Assembly (NCBI GenBank): GCA_031769625.1
Contig: JAUIMM010000113.1
Span: 10,799,001 to 10,863,000, forward strand
Origin: Taudactylus pleione
Lineage: Eukaryota > Chordata > Amphibia > Anura > Myobatrachidae
Direction of reading: 5' to 3'
Length of the DNA: 64,000 nucleotides
Shown here: piece after piece, positions 11,641 through 23,632 of the stretch
How positions within the stretch are numbered: the first letter of the stretch is position 1
How the letters are laid out: each line of letters opens with the position of its first letter
The notes under the pieces: model-generated
What the model saw: only the letters and a program-made list of their open reading frames with translations
What the model was told of the DNA's origin: nothing
The model's database searches: none
Made by a program: the position numbers and the translations under genes

Positions 11641-12327
11641 AGTGGTGCAGAAACATTGGAAGGCAGCTTCAGGCATGCACACAATTTACTAAGCAACTCT
11701 GCACCGACTACAGAATAGGGTCACTGCCACTATCTGAGGATACTGTCTAACCACAGCACACAAAGTGATATTATACAGATGAGTCTACTTACATTTTGCT
11801 CAAATTGCGCCAAATAGCTTAGTTTGGTGCACCGGAGACTTTATAACTTAGCTGGCATGAACATCGGCCATGTGAGTGACCCTCAAGTTACACAGGATGA
11901 CTGTGATATTCACACAGCTGGGGCCAATGAAGCTGCATCAGAAGGCGCAGACGCTGGCCTCGGCATGCCTCAAAAATAGGGACGACATGCCTTCATTTTT
12001 TAAAACACTCCCATCGCCGCCCATTCCCCTCCCCCAAACAGCTGCAGCATGTCAATCATGCTATGGCCTAGAGGGCGCTGTGGCTGTTGTCAGTGACACT
12101 GATCGGCACATGCACAGTACTGATCAGATCATGTGCATGCACCAATCGGTAACCATCGATAGCAAACCATCAGGTTTTTGTACAGCTCTAAATCAGGCCG
12201 CAAATTACTAATCTGGGTAAAAAAAGGCTTTAAAAGAGTTTGGATACGAACGACCACGCCTCGTGCCATGTATCGTTAATCTGTGACGTTATGCCAATTT
12301 TTTTACAATAAAAGTACTAATACAGGG

Positions 12328-12640
12328 CCTGATTCACTACCGATCGCAACTGCGATTACGCAAGCAATCGGCCAATTGTAGCTATCTGTGCATGTGTATG
12401 CATCGCAGTGCGCATGGGTGAACTAGCCACTGCAATCGAGACTGCGATTGGCAGGAAGTGCCGTTTGTGGGTGGTGATGGAGGGGTGGTCGGTAGGCGTT
12501 CCAGTGCGTTTCAACGCCGTTGCAGGGGCATGCATAAATTATCCACTACGATGCCGTACACAGCACGGCATCATAGCGTCCATAGCATGCAATGAAGTTA
12601 GCAATTTCTGAGTGAGGTCTGACCTTGTGCAAGTGTGCGT
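12328..12640. mobile_element. GGGCCTGATTCA-family miniature element, partial
   Basis: Left terminus GGGCCTGATTCACTACCGAT. The interior GAGTGAGGTCTGACC is the reverse complement of sequence inside the element at 17572-18107, so this is a related copy in opposite orientation. The right terminus was not found. Confidence 0.55.
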
Positions 12641-13559
12641 GAGGCTGTGATGGTACTTGATTGTACCGATGGTTTCGCAGTCTTGCTAAACATTACGGAT
12701 GTGTGTAAGATAAAGTGGGCCCATAGTGTCCCCGCTGCATAGTGAGCTTTGTACGTGGCTACAATGCAAATAAGATGCAAAATATAGGAAAAACTGTGAA
12801 TCATTACCCACGGTGGAGCATGTAAGATGCACTAAGCATCTCGTGCCATAAACAGCAAAGGTGCTAAGTAAAGGAGTACACGTCTGTATTCACAGACATT
12901 ATTGTCACAGAGTGTCTGTACCAAGTGGTTCCAGATCGATGTTTAGAAATGTTAGGATAGATATTGGCTGATTTCCTATACATCTCTATAATCTATTGAC
13001 AGCCAGCGGGTTCAATGATTAGGCCCATAATTGTGCTGTTTGGTTTCTGTTTTTTTTTCTGCTATTATACAGTATGTGATTTTAGCAGCAGATAATTCAG
13101 AACATTGTCCAGCTGTGTTGAAGTTACAGAAGAGCTTTAAATATAGTGTGATGTTTACTAATCACCTCTTAAAGAAACGAAGAGAGGTGGGGTGCCCCTT
13201 CCTGCTCCCTCGCACCTCTCAGTGGCTGGACCCTCTGTCTGCACCTGATGTGCGGGGGAAGTCTCATCTGCCTGCACCTGATGTGCGGGGAGAGAGAGGG
13301 GGAGCGATACCCCCTCCCTCGATCTGTCCATGACTAAGAGGCGCACAACACCCTGTATGGAGCTCGGCGATGCTTTGCAGTGTCACAATATTTTTCAGTA
13401 TTGTTAGTAGGGGTGTGGCCACCTTAGGCCACTCCACCTACAGTATCCAGGCCTGACAACACTCTCTACGGCCCTGGCCTCCTATATTGCAATGCACATC
13501 GCATACATTGTTTCTAGGTTTTTTTTAAACATATTATAATTTAATGCAAAACACATATA

Positions 13560-13826
13560 GGGGTTTATGTACTAATCCTTGAAGAGAGATAAAGTCAATG
13601 GAGATAAAGTACCAACCAATCAGCTCCTAACTGTCATTTTTCAAACACAGCCTGTAAACTGACAGTTAGGAGCTGATTGGTTGGTCCACTTTATCTCTCT
13701 CGAAGGCTTAGTACATAGACTCCAACGTACCAACCAATTAAATCCTAGCTGTCACTTTACAGGCTGTGTTTAAAAAATTACAGGAGTTGATTGTTTGGTA
13801 CTTTATCTCTATCCACTTTATCATAC
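13560..13826. mobile_element. Two adjoining copies of a palindromic miniature element
   Basis: 13560-13725 is a full copy: arms with CAATCAGCTCCTAACTGTCA and the inverse TGACAGTTAGGAGCTGATTG. A second, more decayed copy follows at about 13730-13826 with CAACCAATTAAATCC and GGAGTTGATTGTTTGG. Same family as 10322-10487. Confidence 0.7.
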
Positions 13827-14160
13827 TTGCCTACTCTCCTGGGATGACCGGCAGCCTCACAAAAATCGGGTGGCGCTCCCGCCCCCTGGAAAAGCAGGCA
13901 AGTCTTCCAGCCGGCCGCTTACCCCTCCCGCACCTTTCACACAAAACCCTGCAACGGGGAGGCAGACAATGGGTCCGCCCACTGCTTCACAATACTGGTA
14001 ATCTCGGCATTGTGTAGTGGGGCCCAAATGACGTGATTGCATAGTCACGCCCTTAATGTCATGTAATATCCCCGGCTACGCCCCCTTTTTCGAGACCCCC
14101 CCTCGGCTATGCAGACCTGGAGGGGGCAGCCAGAATGTCGGCAATCATGGGCTTAGTACA
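13827..14160. repeat. GC-rich repeat, unclassified
   Basis: Starts with TACTTGCCTACTCTCCTGGG directly after the preceding element. The GC-rich body contains several CACGCCC/GGGGCC blocks. No coding frame or inverted end could be supported. Confidence 0.35.
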
Positions 14161-14191
14161 TTTTCCTTATAGTTCGATAGTTGCTTTAGGC

Positions 14192-14722
14192 CTGATTCTG
14201 AGTCGCACTCAAAACCGCACGTAGCAGCTTCTATTGGCAGTCGCCCAGCTGTGGCGTTTTACAAATGACCTACAAACTCCTTCCCTGAGGCGCCCACTTT
14301 TAGTGCCCATGCACGCTGTAATACCGACTTGTGCATCATTATATACGCCACCATGGATCACACCATTGAAACGTGCACCAGCCCCATGGCATTTGACCAC
14401 GGCCTCCTATGTCTGCAGCTGTGCATCTGTCAATGCAGCCACTTGAACTGACCAGCCTGCCACATTCCCATAATGTGTACACTGAGTGGACCGTGTTTGC
14501 GTGCACTAGTAGCCACCTCCCAGTCACCGCACAAGAAAGCCCAGCACTTGTCCACCACATTTCTGATACTATCTGAATTGAATTGATTGCAACAGCAACT
14601 TTGTGCACTCAGCGTAACACATGCGTCATAGAGGTTTTCGATTTTCAGAACTTTTTGCAATGGTGCACATAAATATTGGCATTGTGTGCGGATTGCGTGC
14701 AGCACTAAGTCAGGCCCATTAG
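14192..14722. mobile_element. Miniature element, GGCCTGATTC termini
   Basis: Left end AGGCCTGATTCTGAGTCGCA and right end GCACTAAGTCAGGCCCA are approximately inverted. Non-coding interior. Probably an old member of the GGGCCTGATTCA group. Confidence 0.5.
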
Positions 14723-14829
14723 ATTCTAACATACCCACTTAATAACTAGCAATTTAAAGTTCAGTTTTGGTTCCCAGATCTGGTGCTGCATAATATTCCT
14801 TTTCATTTCCGACTGCACAGTAAGACGGG

Positions 14830-15245
14830 TTGGGTATGAAATCCTGGCTGTCAGGATACCGCTGGTCAGAATCCGAAAGCAGCATCCCGACATCCAAAAT
14901 CCCGACAACCCATTGGGGAGTATTTTCTAACCCCTACCCGAACCCCTACCCTAACCCTCCCTTCCCCGTGCCTAACCCTAACCCCCCCCCCTAGTGCCCA
15001 AACCTAACCTCCCCCTCCCTGCACCTTAAATCTAACACCCCCTCCCCGGTGCCTAACCCTAACCATCCCCCTAATGCCTAACCCTGCTACCTAACCCTAA
15101 CCTCCCCCTAACACCCAAATACTTACCTTCGGGATGCCGGGATCCAGACAGGTCGGGATACTAGTGCCAGGATCCCGACCTGTCTGGATTTCGGCGCTGG
15201 TATTCACACCGTCGGCAACCCGCAAGCCGGGATGCCGACTACATC
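14830..15245. mobile_element. Telomere-like-interior miniature element, copy B
   Basis: Outer inverted blocks with GGATACCGCTGGTCAGAATC and CCCGACATCC on the left, and GGATGCCGGGATCC and GGGATGCCGACTA on the right. Between about 14930 and 15120 is a degenerate CCTAACCCTAACC array with CTCCCC spacers. Confidence 0.7.
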
Positions 15246-15249
15246 CTCT

Positions 15250-16265
15250 GTAAGACACAGCTATCAGTGAACCTACCACATTTTTAGCAATTAACTCCAC
15301 CAACTCCACCCATTGGCTGGTGCACACTTTTGGTCCTTTCCGCCAACTTGCTCACCATTCCCATGTGCAGTGAAAGTAATTTAGACTTGTGGCTTCACCA
15401 AATAGGATTTTGTACTATTCCACAGTTTCTCTATGAATTTTGATTGATGTGTGTATTATAGTCAGGTAGCATCTTCTTTTTTAGTCATAGAATGTATAAT
15501 AGACTGAAACTATCCATTTTGTTCTGTTTCTTCAATTAACGTTAAAGTAAGGAAACTCAAAGTGCAGAAGTGCTTTTTGCATTGAAAAATATTTAAATAA
15601 TATAATGAAATTGTAGATACCACATGTGAGGTATTGGCAGGGTCTGCTGAGACCTCTGAGGGCTATAATGGCCCATGCTGCAAAATTTAAAATTCACATG
15701 GGAGGAGCATCAAGTAAAGAAGAGAGGTCTGAGTTATTGCCGACATTTGATGCCCCTGATAAATGACACCTTCATCTGAAGTACTTTTTTGTATTGTTTC
15801 ATTGATCTCTACCTAAAAAGCCACAAATATGATATGATTTAAACAATTTCAACATTCACTAGTTATTTTAAAATCTCACCCATCTTTAACAGAAATTATA
15901 TTCTAATGTTCTGTCTGGCACCTCAGAATATAATCATACAACACAATATGACTTGATGCTAACTCAGATAAAATAGGATATTATAACTGGAGATGTGCGC
16001 AGACCCCCAAGTTTTGGCTTTGGTTCTAAATCATCATTTTGTTTTGGTTTTGGCAAAACCACCCTCAAGTGTTTTGGTTTTAGTGTTTTGCTTTTGGAAC
16101 TGGATTTCTTTAAAAATTGATAAAAACAGCTAAAATTGTGTATTTTGGACCTGATTTTGTTACAGACATCAATAACATTTATTTCCAGTCAACTTTAACC
16201 ACCTAACAGCTCACAATATTGTTTTCACAAATATTGGCCAAAGGCTGCGGAGAGATGACTGGCTA
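15250..16265. other. No gene recognised
   Basis: AT-rich. 15985-16100 is a low-complexity GTTTTGGTTTTGG stretch resembling the repeat at 63730-64000 (both begin AGATGTG and contain TTTTGGTTTT). Confidence 0.35.
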
Positions 16266-16271
16266 GACTAA

Positions 16272-16959
16272 GGGGCATATTCAATTGGGCGCGAGGTTTA
16301 GCGAGGTAAAAAACTTTGCTCCTCTCGTGCCCAATTTTGGAATACCGCAGGTATGCGCGCTCCCGATACCAAGGGTATCCAATTTAAAAAAAAAGGTCTC
16401 AGGGTTTTCAGCTCTGAAAATCCAGTGCCGTGTAAAAAAGTTAAAATAAAAAAATAAATCTTCAATTAACTGCCCGGGGTCTCCGCGGCTCCCAGTGGCC
16501 TCCCCTCTATCTTCTCACTGGAGAGGGGGGCTGCTGGGAGCCCCGGGTGCTGCTGGGAGGCTCCAGGGGCTGGTGGGAGGTGCAAGGGCTGCTGGGAGAT
16601 ATGGTTTTCCCAGCGCCCATTCCGGCGCTGAGAGACACTGGGGAGGCCACACACACCGGCGGTCATACACACACACACACTCATACACACACTTACTCAT
16701 ACACACTTACAAACACTCACACACACTGACATACTCACCCTGCAGCAGAGGAACCGGCTTCCAATGCTGGATGCAGAAGAAGATGCAGAAGACAGCGCTG
16801 CCGGGGTCCTAGAGCTAGTCCCAGTGAATTTCCCCAAAAATAACGATGAATGAAAAAAAAAAACATGCACCTAATTGAATAGCAAAAATCCTGCACCTGC
16901 AGGTAAAACCTCGCAGGTGCAGGATTTTTGCTATTCACGCACCCAATTGAATATGCCCC
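16272..16959. mobile_element. Harbinger-like miniature element, TAA target duplication
   Basis: Termini GGGGCATATTCAATTGGG and CCCAATTGAATATGCCCC are perfect inverses. The flanking triplet is TAA on both sides (16269-16271 and 16960-16962). A 3-bp TWA duplication is the signature of the PIF/Harbinger superfamily. The 688-bp interior has no transposase; it includes a CA-rich microsatellite at about 16655-16735 and a strong hairpin at 16877-16936. Confidence 0.8.
16877..16936. repeat. Perfect 24-bp hairpin inside the Harbinger-like element
   Basis: Arms 16877-16900 and 16913-16936 are exact inverses around a 12-base loop. They contain AAAAATCCTGCACCTGC. The arms sit just inside the right terminus. 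Confidence 0.9.
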
Positions 16960-17035
16960 TAAGTGACAGAACAGCAGCACCAACACATGGCAGTTTCAAA
17001 GAATCTATGAAAAACAATTGTAGGCAGGGTTGTGT

Positions 17036-17160
17036 GCATTGTGTATAAGGGGTACAAATGTGGGTATTGTGTAAAAGGGGCACTACTCTATGTCATAACA
17101 TGAATAAGGGACATTACTACTGTATGTGGTATAATGTGAATCAGGGGCACTATGGGCCTG
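17036..17160. repeat. Short degenerate tandem repeat
   Basis: Units of the form GGGGCACTA..TATGT..ATAATGTGAAT recur three times. The same theme appears at 40130-40285 inside the hAT-type element, suggesting shared origin. Confidence 0.5.
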
Positions 17161-17571
17161 ATTCAGACTTGGGAATAGAGAGAGATATCTCTCTCAACTG
17201 ACCATCTTGGTGAAACCATGCTGCACTGCAGGTTAGTATGTAGTATTGCAGCATAAACTACAGCCAACACCCTCTCCATACACTCTCCTGTATTACATGG
17301 CACCTGAAATCACAAGGGAGTGACATACAGTACATGCAATCCAAAATTTGCAAGATTCGTTTTTGAGATCCGAACTAGGTGGATCTCAAAATCCATCAAC
17401 ACTGAACCGCTCAAGGAAATGTAATTTATTTGTTTCTAGCTTGATCAATTATTCAATTTACCACCAAATATTGCAGAACTCATTGAATGATATTGCCAAC
17501 AACTAATAAATATGTGATATTATTAAGACATATTAGCTCATGCACACTGAATGTTGTCTGCAAAAGACTGT

Positions 17572-18107
17572 GGGCCAGATTCAGCAAGGATCGCTATTCT
17601 GCTAACACACACGCAACGCAGTTGCTAATATCAGCGGTGATATGCAAATAATTGCATTTGCATTGTGATCACAGTCTAACATAAGGACGCCCACTTCCCC
17701 TTACTCACATCAGTATACTTTAGAAACATAGCAAAATAATCGGTAACATCGAGTAACATTGGACCCATACGCACAATTAAAACAGGTCAGACCTCACTCA
17801 GGATTTGCTAACTTCAGCACATGCTTTGAGTCCTCAGGCTTCATATGGTATCGCAGGGCATAATTTATGCACACCCATGCAATGCCATCCCAACGCGCTG
17901 GCGTCTGCTTTTGTCTGACCACCCCCCGTCACCATCCACAAATGGCACTTCCTGTCAATCACACTGCGATTGTTCTGCGTAGCCTCTGCAATCGCGGTCC
18001 CGATCGCAGTGGCCAGTTCGCACATGCGCACTGCGATGCATGCGAGAACGCAACAATCGGCCGATTGCGTGCATATTAGCAACTGCGATCCTTGCTGAAT
18101 CATGCCC
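17572..18107. mobile_element. GGGCCTGATTCA-family miniature element
   Basis: Left GGGCCAGATTCAGCAAGGAT, right ATCCTTGCTGAATCATGCCC; near-perfect inverses. Flanking triplets are TGT and TTT, so a 3-bp duplication is possible but altered. GC-rich interior with paired TTGCTAATAT / ATATTAGCAA arms. No coding frame. Confidence 0.7.
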
Positions 18108-18121
18108 TTTGCTAAGACTAT

Positions 18122-18608
18122 GGCCCTGATTCAGAGCCACTCGCTGCCGCTGCCCGCACAGGCGTTTTTTATTCTTTTGAACTGTGGGAGACCACCCACA
18201 GCTTGTGCGAGCAGCCAGGAGACCATTGCGATAATCGTGACCATCGACCTTGCGACGAGACCCTATGGTAGGGTCTAGGCTGCCGCATGGCCGAGTGGAC
18301 TTCCTGCTCTAATAGATCAGGAAGTCCACTACTGAATTCAGTAGTAATGTCAGTAAGACCTCCCTACAAACGCCAGGCGTCCTAAGGGAAAGTCTGCGTT
18401 TGTCCAGCCACCTCCCCTACCTGCCCACAAAACGGGGCGAGCTGTCACTCACCATCGACAGCCGCCCCGTCTTGTTGCGAGCCCTGTAGCGACTGAACTT
18501 CAGTCACTCGGCGGGGCACGCGCACGCAGGACGCGGCGCATGCGCAGTGCCTCAACAACGGGCCGCTTGCAAGCGCACAGCGCTTGCGAGCGGCTCTGAA
18601 TCAGGGCC
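18122..18608. mobile_element. GGGCCTGATTCA-family element, TAT flanks
   Basis: Left GGCCCTGATTCAGAGCC and right GGCTCTGAATCAGGGCC are perfect inverses, flanked by TAT on both sides (18119-18121 and 18609-18611). GC-rich interior. It starts 14 bp after the preceding element of the same group. Related copies: 40562-41066 and about 53940-54420. Confidence 0.75.
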
Positions 18609-19679
18609 TATGTCCTATTATTTATTAGAAAAACAGTGCACTATAAATATGTTCATTCATGTAACAACACAGTGAAATTAAAGCTGTCTCTCTTGGCATT
18701 AACTAAATACATGTTTGTGTTATAATTAAAAATATTAATCTTTAATAATAAATTATTGAACGCTATGTGATTGTGTGCACATATATGGGATCAATTATAT
18801 GGATTGGTAATGTTTTTCTTCAATTTACAGGACCATGCTATAAACACTACAGTAACTTATGATTAGAAGGAACTCCAGTTATTCCCCATGCACAATCTAA
18901 GACCAACATATATGTATAACATTTTGTTCCATGCAAGGCAGACCATCACACCAAGCCATGAACTTCAGTGGGAGAAAGACCACCAGATTAAGACACTAGG
19001 TCTGTGCTGAGAAAAAGGGTTTCAAGATCTCCTCCTTGGTTAAGGAGAATGCATACAAAATTTTTTACAGATGGTATCTAGTGCCCACTCGTTTATGGAA
19101 TTTGTATGGCTGTGCCTCGGATCAGTGTTGGAGGGGATGTGGTTTCTTTCTTGCATACATGGTGGTCATGCTTGAAGCTAGCTCAATTTTGGGATGGTGT
19201 TGCTCTTCTCCTTTCTGAGCCTTTTAAAATACCAATATCTATGTCTCCATGGTCTTTTCTCTTAACTGCCTACTAGAAGGTTTAGATAAATATGCTGACA
19301 AGCTCTCTATGCAGATCTTGAATGTGGCCCTATGCCTGATTGTTGGACATTGGAAATGCCCTGACAATCCATCCCGCCAACAGCTCCTGAATAAAATGTG
19401 GCACGTGGCATCCATGTAGAAAATCTCTGCTTATTTGCATAATGCATAGGCCTCCTTCTACTTAAAGGACTATTAATAGGGTTTTATATATTGTAACAGC
19501 AAGTGGCGGATTATTTAATAGGGCTGGTTGAGCAAGGAAGGCCTGAAGTGTTCAATTGTTTCACAACATTCTAGGATATGATTTGTACTTAACTTGTTTA
19601 CAAACAAAACCCTTAATACACCAGCAGAATATAGTGAAAAAACACAAATTGCAGGGATCATGCAGTCTCCCACTGGGAT

Positions 19680-20372
19680 CCGGTTAATATTCCGACAGCT
19701 TAGAATGCCGGTTCCAGAATCCCGGTGCCATTATTCCGACCACCGTTATCCTGACAGTAAGTACTGCGGTTAGGGGGAGGGTTAAGGGTGAGGCACTAGG
19801 GGCAGGATTAGTGTTAGACACTATTGGGCATACTCAATTAGCCACGGGGTTTCCCCGCGACTAATTGCCGGCCAAAATACCCGCGGCGAGGGGAAAAGCT
19901 ATTCAATTAAATAACCTTTTTCCAGCACCAAAAAAATCAGGACTCACACGCGGAAACACACTGATTCCGCTTAAACTATGGAATCAATTCGTTTTTCACC
20001 CGTGTACGAGCACTATTTGGTGGTTTCTACTTGGATTTTACCTTGCACTTCCATGAGCTGCGAGATAAAGTCAGACTGCGGGGACACTCGCACGGGGTCT
20101 TGGGGACTCGTGCGCGAGGAATCCTCACTAATTGAATTGGCTGCGGCTAATTGAGTATGCCCCTAAGGGGGGAGAATTAGGTTAAGGGAGCGGGGAGGTT
20201 AGGTTTAGGCAATAGGGGGGAGGTTATGTTAAGGCACCGGGGAGGGAGGGTTAGGGGTAGGGAGAGGGGAAGGGTTAGGATACTGCCCGACAAGCATCGG
20301 CATCCTAACCCTGTCGGGATATTGGCATTGGGATTCTGACCACCGGAACCCAAGCGCCGGCATCCTGTACCC
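19680..20372. mobile_element. Telomere-like-interior element, copy C, split by an insertion
   Basis: Left half 19680-19821 and right half 20167-20372 together give the standard layout: imperfect TIR-like ends rich in CCGGCATCC/GGGATTCTG, and an interior of GGTTAGG, GGGGGAGG and GGCAATAGGG units on the plus strand. It is interrupted by the element at 19825-20163. Confidence 0.7.
19825..20163. mobile_element. Harbinger-like miniature element nested in copy C
   Basis: Termini TGGGCATACTCAATTAGCC and GGCTAATTGAGTATGCCCC; flanks TAT (19822-19824) and TAA (20164-20166), consistent with a TAA duplication after one substitution. Termini match the element at 16272-16959. Confidence 0.75.
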
Positions 20373-20442
20373 ATCCCCTCCTACCTTCTCTCACGGATAG
20401 GTCTGCATGATTCTTGCTTACAGTACTTTAGAGACTCATTTT

Positions 20443-20877
20443 GCCAAATGTAATAGGTTTCCAGTTTTAGTAAAAATCCAACTTGCACCTTCTTGATTTT
20501 TTGAAGGTGCGAGTTGGTGCTGGGACTTGCAAATGTAATAGCATGCAAACTTTTCAGCTCGAGGCTACTATACTATACGAATCTGTGCGAGTATTTCCCT
20601 ATGTAAACTCGCTATCCTGAAGTTGGTCTATTGTTTTTGCGAGTTCTCAGGCAGTAATATGTGCGAGTGAAGCACTCGCACTCATTACATTCGCCGAGTT
20701 CTATCTAGAGAATGGGAAAACATCTAGATGCAAGATGTTTTTTGCGAGTTATAGTAAAGTCCAAAAAATTTTAGTTTTACTATAGTCGCACCCTATTACA
20801 TTTGCAAATTAGTAAAAAATGCAAGTTCAATGCTAAACTCGCATTTTTAACAAAATGGCAACCTATTACATTTGGCC
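20443..20877. mobile_element. Miniature element with GCCAAATGTAATAGGTT ends
   Basis: Left GCCAAATGTAATAGGTT, right AACCTATTACATTTGGC: inverted with one ambiguous base. Interior contains repeated GCGAGTT/AACTCGC motifs. No coding frame. Confidence 0.75.
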
Positions 20878-20980
20878 CATCATGTCAGATTATTTAGTAT
20901 GAACTACTTATTCATCCTACATTACATATATGATACTAAGTTATTACTTGGAAGCTGTCTCCTCCTTTGATTGAATTTAG

Positions 20981-22041
20981 GGGTCAATCCAATTAGATGC
21001 GCATTGGTGCGAGTTGGCTTGTGAGAGCCATTTTCAAGGCAAACTCACACTGTGAAGTGCAGTTGCAATCCAATTCCAAACTGTGTTTTTGTTTTCAGAG
21101 GAAACTTGCGTTCTTTTGTGCGCACCTCCCTGAGGGTGTGAGATGGTGGAGAAAATCTTATTATAAAGTAAAAATGTCGGGACATAGTGCAGAACCAGTT
21201 AGACAGCCCCCCTAATGCACCTCCAATGAGGCATTTAGAAGTTTTCAATTAACTTAGTTGACCAAATATTTACATGTCATTTTTGGGTGTTAAAAAAATT
21301 ACCTTAAATTTCCCCCAAATCAACTTTTTTGTTAGCTTATGCACTCCAAATTTCATTAAATATTTTTAAAATGACAAATAATTTAGTTTTTGTCATTTTT
21401 TTTTAAATTAAAGTGGCCTCAAGTTACCACAAAATCACATTTTTTTTTACTTTTTTTTTCTCATTTTTCGATTAATTTGTTCGGAATTAAACAAAAACAG
21501 TTTGCCTTTTATCATTTCCTTAAATCTTTTTAAAAATGCACAAATCATCCATTTGACATGATTTAAAAACATCTAGGGGTAAATTTATTAAAGTGAGAGT
21601 TTTTAGAAGTGAGGTTTAAAAGTAATGTTGCCCATAGCAACCAATCAGATTCTACTTAACATTTAACTAGCATCTTCTAGAAGATAATAGCTAGAATCTG
21701 ATTGGTTGCTATGGGCAACATCACTTTTAAAACTCACTTCGAAAAACTCTCACTTTAGTAAATTTACCCCCTAGTACTTTCCTTATGCACACAACAGCCT
21801 TCAATACAATCCTGCAAACAAAATTGTAACTTTTTGGGGGTCCAGGCTGGTTTCCCCACTTTTTCATTCCCTTCTCCCAAGTTGCATGCTATAGAAAATA
21901 TGCACACTCTCGCTGTGAGTAACTTGAGTTGGCATTTCTAATTGCACTGCACGTTTCCAAGGAGCGAGCATTTGTGCGAAATGTGTGAGTTTACTGAAAC
22001 AAACTCGCACATGAGAATTCGCACTTAATAGGATTGACCCC
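20981..22041. mobile_element. Inverted-terminus element hosting another element
   Basis: Ends GGGTCAATCCAATTAGATGC and TTAATAGGATTGACCCC are inverted. The 1.06 kb body has paired GCGAGTT and CGCACA blocks near both ends and AT-rich middle sequence. The hairpin element at 21576-21771 is inserted within it. No transposase. Confidence 0.65.
21576..21771. mobile_element. Palindromic miniature element, TA target site (nested)
   Basis: Same family as 6444-6628 and better preserved. Arms GGGGTAAATTTATTAAAGTG against CTTTAGTAAATTTACCCCC, and TTGCCCATAGCAACCAATCA against its exact inverse. TA flanks at 21574-21575 and 21772-21773. Confidence 0.85.
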
Positions 22042-22630
22042 TCAGTTGTAAGTCATTACAGAAATTAAGGGTAATGTGTGGCCCCTTTTGCAGTTACAGG
22101 GTCACATAAGTGTCTCTGGAAACGTATACGGTTGCTCATAACTCTTCTGGTCTATAGAACCAAAACATTTCTATTTTTTTAGTAACATATCCAATAAAAA
22201 AAGCAATTATGTATGTAAGTTCAAGAAAATATTTATTTACAAACATTTAAAAAGTATTTTACACATTTGAACAAAAAATACAATGGCCTCTTGCAGAAAT
22301 AACAGGTTTTAAATTTACTTATATTAACTATATTTTTGAATGAAATTAAGTTGTCATGATAAGGAAATAAATGCAGAAACATAATGCTGTAATGTACATG
22401 TGCATTGAAAAGCAAATTAAAGAGATTGAAAATGTTATACACACAAAGAGATCTTGACCACATCTGTCCAAAACAGTAAAAATATTGATTACACCAAAAT
22501 CAATAGAAATGCGAATGCTTGACAATTATATTATATTGACATGAACAGGTTTTGGACAGATTTTATTTTTATATTACCACTTGGAAAATATTGATTTAAA
22601 ATACATAAACATGATGTAAACAACATCTTA

Positions 22631-22910
22631 AAGTGCCTATCCACTAGATGATAGGCAAAAGACTGCACGATTATGACATTGTACAAGCAGTCATTCAGTG
22701 TAGGCACAATCAATCGTCTGCAAACATGCTGAACCTGACGTTATCGTCAGGTTGACCAGTATGTCTGCAGGATGATAGATGTCTAAAAGGCCAATTTTTT
22801 AAACAATCTGCAAATGATTTTCAAACGATTATTGAATGATTATCGAACGATTGAACAATATATCGTTATCGTTCAATCGCTCATTTTAGTCCTCTAGTGG
22901 ATAGGCACCT
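22631..22910. mobile_element. Harbinger-like miniature element, TTA duplication
   Basis: Ends AAGTGCCTATCCACTAGA and TCTAGTGGATAGGCACCT are inverted, flanked by TTA on both sides (22628-22630 and 22911-22913). Interior rich in ATCGTT/AACGAT motifs, as in the elements at 51905-52254 and 61211-61501. Confidence 0.75.
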
Positions 22911-22913
22911 TTA

Positions 22914-23597
22914 GGTAAAATGTAGATGCTGGTTAGTACAGCATTATTCAACATCTTCCACTTTTTTCTAAAGAAAAAGGTAGCTGGGCTGATAAATGTG
23001 AGACTTGACCAAGCTACAGTAATTATAACACTCATGACTAATGGGATGTAAAGTTATTATTGATGTATATGCAAATGACAGTTTTCTGCATCACTTGTTA
23101 TTTTATTATATTTCTCATGATGTTGAACACATGACTAATTCTATATCAATCATTTTTTAAAACAAACTTTACAAACAGGTGGCACTGTCAGGAATAGGTA
23201 TGATTGAAATGACAAAAAAAACCTGAATTTTTGTAAATTGAATATTATTATATAATTATTATATCCAACTTTTGATGGATAAGGGTCATATACATGTTTT
23301 AAAATGCATGCTTCAGAAGGAAATAACATTTTTAGGCCATACCAAGCCATACAGCGGATGCTACAGAATGCTAATTTGCTGAAAAGCTGGGGGGAGGGAT
23401 AATAAACCATTCAGACCAACTCCAGCCTTGTGGTCACCAGTTGGATAGTCTTAATGAAATGAGTAAATATAAATAATACTAATAAAACATGAAAAAAGTC
23501 ATGGAGTTTTATCACATCAATTATAATTTTAATCTAAAGGCATACATACAAGCCTTGGTTTATCAATCATTTAGGGAAAATAAATAGTTTTTCTAAC

Positions 23598-23632
<35 letters not shown>

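Noticed and set aside
14930..15120. True interstitial telomere array
   Set aside because: Units are degenerate, broken by CTCCCC spacers and framed by repeat-element ends that recur elsewhere, so a chromosome-fusion remnant is unlikely.
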